64,000 nucleotides of DNA from Owenia fusiformis (taxonomy: Eukaryota > Annelida > Polychaeta > Sabellida > Oweniidae): NCBI GenBank assembly GCA_903813345.2, contig CAIIXF020000003.1, positions 29,963,248-30,027,247 on the forward strand, given 5' to 3'. A model generated the notes under the pieces. That model was given only the letters and a program-made list of their open reading frames with translations. It was not told where the DNA came from and made no database searches. Below are positions 36,688 to 48,778 of the stretch, in pieces (position 1 is the stretch's first letter; each line of letters opens with the position of its first letter). Made by a program: the position numbers and the translations under genes.

Positions 36688-37617
36688 AGTCTATTCAGTT
36701 AAAATGAGATCACCCTATGGGAATGAGAATTGATACATAATAATAATGTTGTGTCAAATCTCCAGTTCTGGAGATGTAGGCTTATTTGATGCAAGGTTGT
36801 GAAGAATATGAAGAAGAGTTTTCTTTTTGATAATCAAATACCCAAAACCAAATACAATATTCAGATACTAATCACATTTTTTTGATTTTTTACTAGAAAT
36901 ATTTCAATGCTGAAAGAAGTGATAAATATAGTTTGATGCAGAAACCATAAAATGATGCCAGTGGTATGCATGATTCCATGCACTACACTTTATGGTATTT
37001 TATATGATAGCCTCGGGATCTCACACGATTCACATGGACCATTGAACTAATAGTACACTAGAATATTCTCATATAATTGAAGGTAGTTTTTCTTAATTAT
37101 CATCCTAAATAATGTATATATCTCTATTGGGAATCTAACCATTTAACATATTTCTAAAGATATCTAATAGGTAAAAGATTAATATTTTTTTGTATAATGA
37201 TTCCGCCTCTAATGTAGCCAAGAAGTATTTTGTATTTTGCCAGATTTGGTATGTGTTCAATTAAAAAGGTGATTTACTTGTAGGGAGTGAAAAACGATAT
37301 GATTAGTCTAATTAAGTTATACATTGATTCTACATACAGCTTCATAGGCTGACATTCCTATGTAACTGTGTTGTACTGTTGTACTATCATATCATGATCT
37401 CATCTACTCTAGATATCATGCCCCAGTATATTTTCAAATGCATAATGTGTAATATAGTCAAAAATATTTTATCATGGTGGATAGGAACTTCTAAAAGTTA
37501 CATTGAAAATCGGGAAGTTGAAAAATATTTTTTTTATTCAATTCTTTGAGAAATCATGAGAAAAAATGAATTCATAACGATGGGATATTTTGACCTTTAA
37601 AACATAAAGTATGATAA
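36688..37617. other. Intronic sequence, nothing recognised
   Basis: AT-rich, no supported feature. Confidence 0.5.
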
Positions 37618-39107
37618 GATATATATATATCTTTTATTGACTCTTTAGATGTCATGACCTGACATATTAGTCATTACAAAATGAAATTTTACAAAAACTA
37701 CACTACACTACACTACACTACACTAATATATACAATTTATACAAAAAACTTGTTATTTACATATGTTATAATATACTTTAGGTGTGATGCATCCAAAATG
37801 TTAATCCCCAGGCAAGTTTAAGTTTTTGAATGATTTCGTAATAAAACTTCCAACTTGCTTTTGCACATATTTATCTTTTGAAGAAATTAACATAATGAAT
37901 GTATTTTCAGGATCATGTTGATCAACATTAATTTTGCTAGTGATGTTGTCAAACAATATTCTTCTATTTTCTCTATGTATTTGGCATTTAATCATGAAAT
38001 GAACCTCATTTTCTATTTCCCCACAAAAGTTACACAATCTTTCATATTCAGGTTTTGGCCGTGGTTTTACATGTCTACCCAGTTCTATTTGTAATTTATG
38101 TGAACTTAATCTCAGTTGTGAAATTGATTGCCTGTGATTTTTGTTTTGAAGGCTTAAATATTGTTCTCTTTCGAAAATTGTTTTGAATTTAATGTATGTT
38201 CTTAAAACTGGGTATAATTGTAAATCACACTTCCATTTCTCCTTATAATTTTGGTGCAATGTTTTAGTTAGATTCTTTTTGAATACATAGTCATCATCAA
38301 CAACTTGTTCATTCCAAGTGCTTTCAAGATTACAATCTTTTAAAATATTATGAACCTTACTTGACCAAGTATTTTTAAATCCTAAACTGTACATTTCATA
38401 GTCATATAGATATGCTTTATAAAGGAGGTTATCTGGACAAAGTTGTATAAGCCGTATCCAATATTTAATAAGATTAATATCAAAGCACAAACTAAGGGGG
38501 AAACGACCCAGCTCCCCATAGACTGCTAGGGTTGCAGTTGATGTTTTCACACCAAGAATGCTTTTTAAAAAGGACAGGTGAATAGTTTCAAGTGACTTGA
38601 TATGTTTTTTACTTGACCATATTTCTGAACCATACATCAAAATTGGTTGGACAAGTGAATCAAATAAATGTAAGGCAACTGATATGGGAATGTCATTAAA
38701 CTTGTGATATTGTTGCTTTATTTTGAATAAAGCTTTTCTAGATTGTTCTTTAAGATAGCATATTTGTTTATCAAAATTATTTTTACTGTTGAAGATACAC
38801 CCTAGGTATTTGTAGTCTTCTACACATGCAATCACTTCATTATTGAATTTAAAAGTTTCATCTGATTTAGAGTTAAAAATAATAGCCTTTGTTTTAACAG
38901 TGTTGACAACAAGATGATAATTTCTGCAAAAATCAAAGAGAGAGTCTAGCATAGATTGTGCCCCAGATTTAGAGCTAGCTATTAATACTAAGTCATCAGC
39001 CCAAAGTAGATGGTTTAAAGAAACACCTTCAAACTCTATACCATGTTCTGAGGGAAGAAAATCTTTCAAGTCATCCAAAAAATGGTTGAAAAGATAACCC
39101 AGTTATT
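37618..39107 (-). mobile_element. 5'-truncated LINE copy
   Basis: A minus-strand retrotransposon with the end of its reverse-transcriptase ORF, a 3' UTR of about 180 bp containing a GTAGT/TGTAG microsatellite (37698-37727) and a 3' terminus reading AGTCAATAAAAGAT followed by (TA)n. The similarity begins at about 39107, inside the polymerase domain, which is the usual sign of incomplete reverse transcription on insertion. It inserted antisense to the host gene, within its first intron. Confidence 0.9.
37801..39107 (-). CDS. Non-LTR reverse transcriptase, C-terminal half, open frame
   Basis: An open frame of about 435 codons ending at TAA (37801-37803), with no genuine start because the element is truncated. 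A YLFNHFLDDL segment opens it, followed by the polymerase active-site motif LLWADDLVLIAS and then VEDYKYLGCIF. Counting from the first in-frame TTG (39078), the two catalytic aspartates are residues 28-29. A C-terminal zinc-knuckle-like motif has Cys349, Cys352, His360 and Cys365, followed by a basic tail. The enzyme would copy LINE RNA into DNA at a nicked target. The finger domain and the endonuclease are missing, so this copy cannot be autonomous. The lack of stops over 1.3 kb implies a recent insertion. Confidence 0.9.
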
Positions 39108-39458
39108 CGCCAGTAAACATGGGAGTAAGCATGTCTATGATACATCTTATATTTGAGACTTATGGGTGAAACTGATGGCTGTATGAATTGTAGTGAGTAT
39201 CAAATGCAAGTATTATTTGAGATGAAGGGGGAATCTGAGCATAGTTGTTGATTTCATATAAGTCAAGGAAAGGTTTTTAATTATGATTTGTAGAACTTTT
39301 GATGACCTTAAGTAGAAGTTTTCAATAGAGAGATGTTAATTACAGAGAGGTGTTCACTCGGGGTGATTCTTGAATAAAGTTTTCACAAAAGAGAAAGTGT
39401 TCATTTGAAGTTCAGAGATTATTCATTAGAAAGAAATGTGCAGTCTTCACTGTTTATA

Positions 39459-40084
39459 CAGGGTGTCAAAAAACAACGGCACCCCCCTCTACAGCAAAAA
39501 GTCCTAGATGTTCCATATCGTGTCATACCTCATTTGAAAGATAATTTAATTCTGGAGTTACTCCTTAAATTTCATTTAATTAAACTTTATACTAAAAAAG
39601 CTACATTTTTAAGTTTGCTACTTCGGTACTTTGTTTGCTGCTCTGTTACTGGTTAAAGGTCAAATCTTCAGAAAGTGAAATATGAAAGAATGAGCCCAGA
39701 TTGCAACTGCATTGGACATATAGGTTCAGTTCTGAAAAACAGGGTATAGGAACTGATGGACAAAGAGCTTCTTGAAAAAAGATACAATTAGGATGTATTT
39801 CTGAAGAATGTGAGGAAGGTGCTAAGAGGATTATGCAATGCTACACCTTTATCTGAATTTTTATTGAAATCATATCCGTCCAGATAAGCTGCTGTTTGAG
39901 CAGCAACTGGTGGTCATACCAACTACTAAGAATCAGCTGTAAATCTGTAAAATTATATGATATAAAGCTGAAATTTCTCAGGTAACTCCAGAATTAAATT
40001 GTCTTTAAAATGAGATATGACACACCATGTAGCATTAAGTACTTTTTTCTGTAGAGGGGGGTGCCGTTGTTTTTTGACACCCTG
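39459..40084. mobile_element. Mariner-like MITE, 626 bp, TA flanks
   Basis: Ends CAGGGTGTCAAAAAACAACG and its complement, flanked by TA (39457-39458, 40085-40086). Inverted similarity continues about 115 bp inward (GGCACCCCCCTCTACAG, then TTTAATTCTGGAGTTAC). The terminal CAGGGTGTC word is typical of Tc1/mariner elements. The centre encodes no transposase. Confidence 0.88.
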
Positions 40085-40276
40085 TAGATAGTGCTGATCA
40101 TAAGATATTTTACTATTTACATCTTCTTGGAGGCATCCAGATAAAAATAGAAAGCTATGTGATTAGAAATAAATGAAAGATAGATGTAAGCACTGTAGGG
40201 TTAGTGAGAGGATTCATTTGGATCAAATATAACAGCTTGTTGCTCAATCTCTTGTTTCAATGCTGCAACTGATGTA

Positions 40277-43100
40277 TCAATATTCACGGGTAGTATCTAA
40301 AGCCCCGCTATGATTTAGAAGTCGCGAGCAAATACCCGCTGAAATCGCGAGCAATTAAAAGAAAAGAAGGGTTATCTTTTGTTTACTTAAATTGTATGTT
40401 ATAAAAAGCGTTTTCATTTAATTTTACTCAATTATTACATGGTATTGATACTAAAAAGCAACTTCTGCAAAAAAGGATCACGAGCTGATGTTCTGAGTTT
40501 TGTTATTCGATATTTGGAGAGAGAATGTATCATCTTGAATCTTTATCTATATATTTCTATATTTTATAGCTGAAGAAGGTCATTGCCCTTCAGTTGAAAT
40601 GGTCATAGTAATATGAAATGAAGGTATTGTGAGTTTCACATCCTAAAGTTTCACAAAAAATTATATATTTCAATTTTAGCATATCCCTTGAGGCCCTGCT
40701 TCTACCATGAGCAATAAACTAAAGATCCCGCTGAAAACATGAGGAGGCCCCGCTGAAAACATGAGGAGGTCCCGCTGAAATCAGGAGCAAGTGGCTCTCT
40801 AAAATGGAGTGAAGACCAATTTGACTTTGCAAATCTGCCACGACTGTAGCCAACGTAATAAATATATTAATTATTGATTCTCTACAGAGCACATATATAT
40901 CATTGTCATTGTTATTATCGGTTCGAGCAACCCCCCCCTTACCAAAAGCTGGCTACGAGCATGATTCCAATAAAACCATTTCACTTAATGTATTTCGACC
41001 TGACTCCATCGAGAAATTTACCAAGAGAAGATTTAAATCCATTCCACAACTTTTGACAAGTTTCAAAGGACTCGTTCTTCTTTGTATGCAATATATATTT
41101 ATATTTCACTGAAGTTACATTATACTGTAGTTCAATATATTACTACCTTAGAGGATTCAGCACCAATGGCGCACACGTTTGAAAAGGCAATTTATGGATC
41201 AACTGCTAGATGTAAGTAAGAGTTCATCATTCGATTATGAGTCCGAAATAATAATAATCAAATAATTTCATCATTAACAATTAATCGTAGGTTATGTTAA
41301 ACGCACGTGTTACGCGGAAAACATGATGCAAATATGTGTCATATTCTGCAATAAATATGGCATATTCACTTGCGGTGTATGACAGATTCAGCTGCAGTAT
41401 ATTGCATACCCACTAAGCAATGAGAACACGATACAGAAGTACGCAATTGTCAATTGCATTGATTGAACAAACGGGTAACCATTGTGTCATTTTCACCTGC
41501 GGTATATGACATATTCGGCAAGTGAGTATGGCATATTCTGCAGGTGACTATCAGGTATTCACTGAAATCAATGTATCGCATATTCACGGCGCAATATCGC
41601 ATACTCACCTGCGGAATATGCCATAAACTGCAGGTGAGTATGGCATATACTGTATACCCGTATCACAAATAACACGCAACCATAAATGTATGCCATACTC
41701 CGCGTAACATCGTATGTGTTACGCGGAATATGGCATATATTCATGGTTGCGTGCTATTTGTGATACGGGTGTATATGCCATATTCAGCTGTGGTATATGG
41801 CGTATTCCGCAGGTGAGTATGGCATATTCCGTATTGAATATGTGATACATTGATTTCAGTAAATACCCCATGCTCGCAGAATATGTCATACTCACTTGCA
41901 GAATATGCCTTACACCGCAGGTGAGTATGCCATATACCGCAGGTGAATCTATTATACTCCACAAGTGAATATGCCATATTCATTGTGGAATATGACATAT
42001 ATTTGTATCGTGTTTACCGCGTAACAATATGTCCAGGAAACATACGATTTATATGTCCCGGATCCTCGTTTGAGCGGGACATACGACAAATTTTTGCCCG
42101 GATATGGAGTATATTCCCGGTTGATATGTCCCTGAAAATTATCAGGTATGGAAGACAAATCATCATTATTTTAATAAATATTTAAAAACAAAAACTTGAA
42201 TGTTATTGTTAAATGTTATTGTTAAATTATAAATGTAGAACCTGAATTATCATGGAGACTTTGTGGTTCTCCTTTCTCTCTAAATTTCATCTTCTTGCAA
42301 CTTGGGGTGTCTTTGTTTAATACAAGACTCATTACCCTGAACCTCAGGCTTCAATTAAGTTCATTCTTGAAATGATATCCACCTTTCTCCTATACATTTT
42401 GATATGGATGTTACTCTATAAAATGTTTGACGAAATCTCTGGTGGCTTGAAGTTGGAATGGAAACATTAGAAACCTGGCCCTAGAATGAAACAGTATATA
42501 TACAGTAATTATTAGAAACACTTAACTTGATCTTTCGTGTACGTTTATTTGAAGAACCTCAATATTTTATGTAATAGTAATGAGCTTTCCTCGTGATCGA
42601 AGCGGGTACTCGTGATGTCTGCTCCTGTTTTCAGCGGGACCTCCTCATGTTTTCAGCGGGGCTTCCTCATAATTTCAGCGGGGCCACTGGCACACCTTCA
42701 ATGATGTATTTCACCCCCCATAGTGGATGTTTTTGAAAACAAACTTATCAATACATACAATGTTGGTCCAATATTAATAATGAGGTATGCATATCGTAGT
42801 TCTTGTCTCTATTTTAACCATAAAAGTAATATGTTAACAGTAAATTATGCAAACGTGCATATTGACGGCCGTTTCTTCCATGCCAGTAAAAATAGTTATC
42901 TTTCATGTCATTGTTTGTGAAGATATACCTGTTCTGAAAGTATACCTAAAGTATCAAAGAACAGTAATGCGTATTCTTACCTTTTTGGTCCATATTTCCA
43001 GATGAATTAAATAAAAAGGACTTTGCTCGTGATTTCAGCGGGAACTTGCTCGCGATCTCTCAATTATAACGGGGCTTTGGATACAACCCGTGAATATTGA
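40277..43100. mobile_element. 2.8-kb nonautonomous TIR element with nested insert
   Basis: Terminal repeats start TCAATATTCACGGGT at both ends and match imperfectly for about 80 bp (shared AAAGCCCCG, TCGCGAGCAA, CCCGCTGAAATC). Subterminal GC-rich tandem words CCCGCTGAAAACATGAGGAG (40727-40790) recur inverted at 42630-42680. No transposase frame found. The two hairpin units at 41308-42026 look like a later insertion. Target duplication and superfamily unresolved. Confidence 0.8.
41308..42026. repeat. Two adjacent hairpin units with TGTTACGCGG ends
   Basis: Unit 1 (41308-41709) and unit 2 (41717-42026) each start TGTTACGCGG and end CCGCGTAACA, with a 7-bp spacer. Taken together, the pair also folds as one roughly 700-bp imperfect palindrome centred near 41712. 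Both arms are filled with direct and inverted copies of GCAGGTGAGTATGGCATAT and relatives. No coding function. Confidence 0.85.
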
Positions 43101-43199
43101 GACTGGATCTGAAGTATATTGTATTGTTTATATTCTGTCTGGTAAATAAAGCAAAGGTAGACGTTTATATGGCATATATAGGAGAATGAAGCAATTATG

Positions 43200-43305
43200 A
43201 CACAAAGTAGAGAAGGGAGGTAGGTGCAGAGAGAGAGGATGGAGAGAGGGGATGTGGGTGAAAGAGGGGGGGGGGGTAGAGAGGACAGGAGGATAACTTA
43301 ATTGT
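43200..43305. repeat. Purine-rich GA/G tract
   Basis: AGAGAGAGGATGGAGAGAGG-type text with a G homopolymer (about 43268-43278), about 100 bp upstream of exon B. Confidence 0.75.
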
Positions 43306-43395
43306 CATGAATAGCAAGTTATGTTATACAATTAGGTGACCCTGTAAGAATGAATATGTATTTTTCAAATGTTTTGTTATTTCATATATTTTCAG

Positions 43396-44134
43396 GTGAG
43401 ACAAAGACACCCTAAGGCACCCAAAGGTTGGCCCCTATATAGAGACAAACATCTATTGATTCACCTGGCCCAGGTTGACCAATCACTCATTAAGGAAGGA
43501 GACATCTATCTGTGTGTACGAGAAACAGGCTCGGGATGTGTGCAATTAGTTCTTCAGTCATGTCAACGAAACAAAACAAAATTGGATCAGACTTCAAGTT
43601 TTTCAAACAAGAAAGGTAATATAAAAGGAATACACAAGATACGGAGTGCTTTTACTGAAATCACTCACACTATTGGTGCCTCTATTAGTGCCAAAACAAA
43701 GGGTACCAATTTTAAAGGTACTACTAATACAGTTGCCATAGCAACCAGTGGATTTAATGAAAAGCTCTTTATAAAGGAGGTTATTATTCGACCATTGGAT
43801 TATTTCAGTATCTTCACCATGGATTGGATAACACAATTACAGGGGAAAAATGACCTAGAATTCTTCACGCTTATGAAGCATTATCTAGTTGTTACTGAGC
43901 AAGGGGTAGAGCAATCCCCCTTGAATGATATTACCATAGAGTGTCGTAACTATGGTAAAGGTTACCTTGGTAACCAGTTGATTGCTCCAGGTTGCCATGG
44001 CAACACAAAGGAGGTGATTACAAATGGATATGAATCACTACAGAGGAAACCTAAAGTGAAGCTGGAAACACATGATTACCATAGCAATGATGATGATTAT
44101 GTTGAAGGCAGTTTCTATAGCAACATCTATGCAG
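43396..44134 (+). CDS. KIAA1755/PLEKHG4/ARHGEF40-like gene, large exon B
   Basis: A 739-bp exon, phase 0 at the start and phase 1 at the end. Acceptor ATATTTTCAG precedes it; donor GTTAGTAC starts at 44135. It encodes 246 codons beginning VRQRHPKAPKGWPLYRDKH. I recognise the family block GWPLxxRDxxxxHLAxxxxxxxxxGDxYxxV, then a region with KEVIIRPLDYFSIFTMDWI and LVVTEQGVEQSPL that corresponds to the F-T-x-E/D-W and L-V-x-x-E-x-G-x-x-x-x-P segments of KIAA1755/puratrophin-1. The family joins Rho-GEF modules and a SEC14-like domain in cytoskeletal signalling; whether the GEF domain is kept here cannot be seen. A Ser/Thr/Lys-rich loop (codons about 60-125) and the acidic end (NDDDYVEGSF) look unconserved. 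The exon holds several X-box-like DNA palindromes (see findings). Confidence 0.88.
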
Positions 44135-45792
44135 GTTAGTACAGTTCAGTTCTCAGAATCATTTTTGATAAAGATATCTGCAAACATCATATTTCAATTA
44201 AAAAAAGATATAGCTATAAACAAGAAAAAATAAAAAGATAAGCTGTAATGGTCAATATTTCTTTTTCTTATGAGTATTGTGGTTCTGTTTTGAATAGTTT
44301 TCTCATATAACAGTCTTATCTTGGAAATTGCTTCAGGTATTATCTCGTTAAAGAAAGAAATACCTGTAATTATCCTACACCTCATTCTTCAAAGCTAGCA
44401 TGTTAACAGGGAAGTCCTCTGTCATGTAGTTCTATAGGAATAAGCCATAAATTGCCACAAGTATTCCTCTAATTACATTTATACATGATATATGTAAGAT
44501 GTAAGAGAGATGAAAGAAAATACTCTGTATCAAATGAAATAAAAATCATGTTGAAATATATATATCTTATATAAACAGTGTCCATTTTTAGTTTACCCTC
44601 TCCCCCTCTAAAGGGGACATTTCTTTGTTGTGAAAGTGAAGTAGGTTATTATACTTTGAATGTCTGTGAGTGTAATAACTAAGAGGCAGGAAATTAACCT
44701 GTAAAATCTATAGAATTTTCTCCCTCTTATCTTCTTTGATCTTTTCAAGTTTTAGCTGGAAAGCTCTGAAAATCGTCAACTTTCAACTCAAGTGCTATTT
44801 GTCATTAATAAAAGGCGATACTTCCCTTAGGCATAAATACTGAATGACTTTGAATGCAAATGTAACAAAGACTCCAAAAAGAAGTTCTCTCGTCACTTTT
44901 TAGTATTTCCTGAAACGCTGGGTTCTACAAAATAGAGTTTTATGATAAAAATATAATAAGATACAAGAACTATTTTGTGCTACAAAATTTAATTGATATT
45001 ACCAAAGTATTATTGGCGGTTCCAAAGTCTCTTTGATCGAGATCTCTCAAAGTGTTAGATATAGGACAGAATGCTAAATCTTCAATATGATTTATTTCTT
45101 ATTTAGGAAAATTGATTGAGAGAATGAGAGAAATACATGTACATATGTATGTCCAGATTCAAAAATAAATGTGTTGAAATGATTCACTCCATGGCCTTTA
45201 CTTCACCTATCAAGTGATGACATCTTTTATAAGTACATATCAGAACACCAGTTGCCATGGGCACCAATGATGCAAAAACATTCAGATTAATTCATGTAAT
45301 TTTTATCATTATGCAATCTTATGAATCATCAGTCTAGCTTCATTCAAGCCATAGACAATCAAAAGAGGCATAGATACTATTATATACATTACATGTACGT
45401 TTAATAGTAAATAGATAAAAGAATAGAAAAAGCCTTTGGGTAATGTGATATAGAGCATATAGATATGACACATTTTACAAAAGTCTGCATGTTGGTTTTA
45501 AGTAAACTTAAATACAGTACGTGTAATCTGAATCATCAGGAGTAAGAAAAATGTTAAGTGCAATACTAAAATACTATGCAAGAAAAGATATGGGAACACC
45601 TGAGTAAGACAGAGTTCAAACTTTGAAAGCCCATGGTTATAGCAAATCATTTACGGTGAAAATAGTGAATACTTCTCCAGTGAACACTTCGAGAACATAT
45701 TAAGTATATATAAGTTATAAGTTAAAACATCATTCTGTTACAAACACTCTCTCATCATTCTAGTATTCAGTGAACACCTTTAGTAAAACACC

Positions 45793-45961
45793 CAGGCCCG
45801 TAGCCAGGGGAGGGGGGGGGTAGTAGCGTTCAGGCGGTTTTTCACCATTTTGAGCACTTCTCAAGTGATTTTAGCCATATTTGGGCCAAAATTGTCAAAT
45901 GTGAACCCCCCTGGAAATTTTCAAGCTGAACCCCCCTTGGCAAATTCTGGCTACGGGCTTG
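45793..45961. mobile_element. 169-bp MITE with 5-bp target duplication
   Basis: Ends CAGGCCCGTAGCCAG and CTGGCTACGGGCTTG (15-bp inverted repeats, one mismatch), flanked on both sides by ACACC (45788-45792, 45962-45966). Inside are G and C homopolymers. No ORF of note. Confidence 0.8.
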
Positions 45962-47239
45962 ACACCTATGCTATTGAACAGAAATGTGTTTTTGCCATTG
46001 ACTTCCAAATGTTGTTTGTTCTTTCCAAACAACATTTTTGAAAAAATGCTAAAAAGAATAACCTTAACCAGAGTCTCTTTCGAGAGTCTCTTTAGAGATT
46101 ATCTATATTATATTTTATCCAAATGAATACTTTTTTGTATCACATAGTGTTCAGCCCACTATGGTTAGACTGTAATTGTTTGCCCATACCTGTACATTAC
46201 TATACACTGCAACTGGCAGATGTCTCCCTTAACCTCTCTGAAAATGACCCCCTATCTCATGTCATTTCTCTCTCTATTTGAATAAACAGTCTGATATTTG
46301 TCATTCCCAATTTGTATTAGGTGTCAATTGAATACATTTATACTCCATTCATTGTTGATTTCTCCTTTTTGTTAGTATTTTTACATTTCAAAACAGGAGC
46401 ATGTTGACATTTTATTTGTAGACAGGTTCCTTTATTCGAAAAGGTGAACAATATTGGTCGATGCGACCTGGTATAATTCATTCATAGATTTCAATATTAT
46501 ATCTTTACAATTTGAAAAGGGACAGTTCTCAATAATGGAATACAAAGATTGAACTGAGTGTAAATACTTGTAACAGAATAACAATTTATGGATATAGACC
46601 GTGAAACATCTAGGGATTAGCTGTAAAAACCATTGTGGAGCAGTTTGGATTAGGATATCAATATTCTCATAAACAGATTTGATTTAATGAATTTGATTTT
46701 GAGAGAAATCTATGAAAAATATCAACTTGTGGACTGCTTGATTGATTGAGAACATAAAGGTAATTCATATTCACAACTATTAATATAAAACAGGAAATAC
46801 GTATATTGCATGTGTTCAAAATATCTAAAACAGTAACCAAAATAAATTGCATTTGGTGTCTATTGTCGTCAGGTGATTTATATTCAAAATGCACCAAAGT
46901 GCAACAATAATGGCCTATTGACACCGCTTGGTGTTGTATTGTAAGTACTAAAACATAAATGATGATGTATAGAAACTATAAACTTAATATAGAACATATA
47001 GTGTTGGTTACTGTAAACTTTTAAGTTGCTGTGATACTATGGATAAGAAATATGGTAGCATCCTCCTAATCTTAAGTGACATACCTTTCATTCACACAAG
47101 TGGATGGTAACTAGCTTCCCATTAAGATAGCAAATATATCCAATTTGAAGATGTTGATGAGGGAGGGGAAATACAGAAATACTATTATGAGTGTGAGAAC
47201 TAGAAAAAAGAGGATGTAATATACATTTTATATATTTGT

Positions 47240-47630
47240 AGACTATGCAGACCATATCATACTATGCTGTACCATAGTACTATATTATCTTAACCATGTC
47301 AAACCATTCTATAACAGATCATTCCAAAATCATACTATATTACCGTATCATGCTACAGGATACCAAACTACACCAAAATTATCCCACATTGTATTTTACA
47401 AAACCATACCTAATACTACACATATACCATTCTATAATAGCACGGTACTACCGTACTAAATGCATACCATACCATACCATTTCATATTATAGTACTGCCA
47501 TACTAAATTCATGCCATACCATCATCATACCATACCATCCCATGTCATATAGAAATACCATACAAAATTCATACCATACCATACAAAAATCATATCAATT
47601 ATGCCACACTATATAATAACACAATTATAC
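47240..47630. repeat. CATACCATA-rich cryptic simple repeat
   Basis: Irregular runs of ACCATACCAT, CATACTA and TTCATACC words. The Thr/Ile/Tyr-rich open frame across it is a by-product of the repeat. Confidence 0.75.
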
Positions 47631-48425
47631 ATATTATATTATTTTCTGTAGGATTACATGTTTAACGCTAGTATGTAGCATTCCATTGTGTAATTATACC
47701 ACTGTGCCAAACATTACCATGTATTAAACCCGCTAACACTAAGAGTAAATACTTACATAGTTGAGAATCTGTTAATTATCATGTTCGTTAAAGTTCACCT
47801 GTAATTAGAACAATGTAACGCATTCACCCTTGGCCTTGGAAATGTAAATGTTAGGGACACATTTTTTGTTACAAAATACAAGCTTCATAGTACCTACATA
47901 TATTCATTCTTATTATTGAGTATCAAAATATAAATTAACTCGTTGAATCTATTCCAATTTCAACAAGAACAAAAATATTACTTAGAAAAGTAACGATGTG
48001 GTAATTGCATCTTTTTGGAATTTTGCTCAAATTATGTGGGAATGTGATAATTTTAATACTTTGAAAGCAAAACAGGTATTTGTCAGACTACCATAAAAAT
48101 ATACTAACCAGTTTAAATTGATCCAAACTCGTATATTTATTATTAACAATTAAGATTGTTTTTGTTTTATTTCTAAAGTACATCTCAATATAACAACTAT
48201 GCAAAAAGCTGCCGAAGTGAATATTGTCAGCAACTAATATTGGGTCAAAGATGTTTTTAAAACTTCCTAGTAATTATCAGGTCAGGATAAATTCCAGTCA
48301 TACATTGAATTTCCCTTTTCCATGTAAGTCTACTTGGAAGATTATTTGAGAGTTTGTAAATACTTTTATCCCATACTTAGACGTGTTACAGGTACATAAA
48401 GCCGGTTTGTAAAAACTTATATTTT

Positions 48426-48490
48426 CATCAGCGGGCAAATATAGCTTTACGTCCCGCTCCGAGCGGGCAGATATAGTATATCTGCCCGCT
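48426..48490. repeat. GC-rich foldback DNA
   Basis: AGCGGGCAGATATA and TATATCTGCCCGCT are near-adjacent perfect inverted arms (48462-48490). A related AGCGGGCAAATATAGC precedes them at 48430. Upstream of a possible Crypton-type fragment. Confidence 0.8.
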
Positions 48491-48541
48491 ACGTCATAAT
48501 CGCCGCTAGCATATTTGTTCATAATTTGTAACGTTCGCGTA

Positions 48542-48736
48542 ATGACTGTAAACGACAATGGAGAAAACACAGACAATCGGGATCTGTTTGATGGTTTAAA
48601 AAAGGAAAGGAGCATCCACTTAATCAATCAAAAATTCGAGAAAATAAATGTGGGAATATGTGAGAGAACAGGAAATCCGCCCACGACCAAGAAAACAAAA
48701 CTGGACATGAATATTCTAAAATATTTCCACGATTGA
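48542..48736 (+). pseudogene. Possible N-terminal fragment of a Crypton-type (DUF3504-like) gene
   Basis: A 64-codon frame from ATG (48542) to TGA. The end TGNPPTTKKTKLDMNILKYF resembles the N-(P/T)-x-T-K-K-x-T-x-x-D-x-x-x-(F/L)-x-x-(F/Y) segment that opens tyrosine-recombinase-like Crypton/KIAA1958/ZMYM proteins in marine invertebrates. The upstream part is acidic and hydrophilic. No catalytic recombinase part follows. Hairpin DNA lies on both sides (48462-48490 and 48779-48925). The match is from pattern memory only; the ORF length alone is not significant. Confidence 0.33.
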
Positions 48737-48778
48737 ACAATGTGAACCAGATGACCAAGATTGGTATGGGATAAACAT

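Larger units (their letters stand above)
4052..43395 (+). other. Intron A-B of the KIAA1755/PLEKHG4-like gene (39.3 kb)
   Basis: Runs from donor GTAGGTG at 4052 to acceptor TTTTCAG ending at 43395. It contains no exon that I can support on the + strand and carries most of the repeats listed separately. Its size is inferred from direct phase-0 joining of exons A and B; a missed small exon is possible. Confidence 0.65.

Noticed and set aside
46432-46690. Minus-strand open stretch containing APQWFLQLIPRCF and ending next to AATAAA
   Set aside because: Open for about 83 codons, but with no acceptor or start and no family match; within chance expectation for the window.
47296-47616. 106-codon frame rich in Tyr, His, Ile and Ser
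   Set aside because: Explained by the CATACCATA-type simple repeat.
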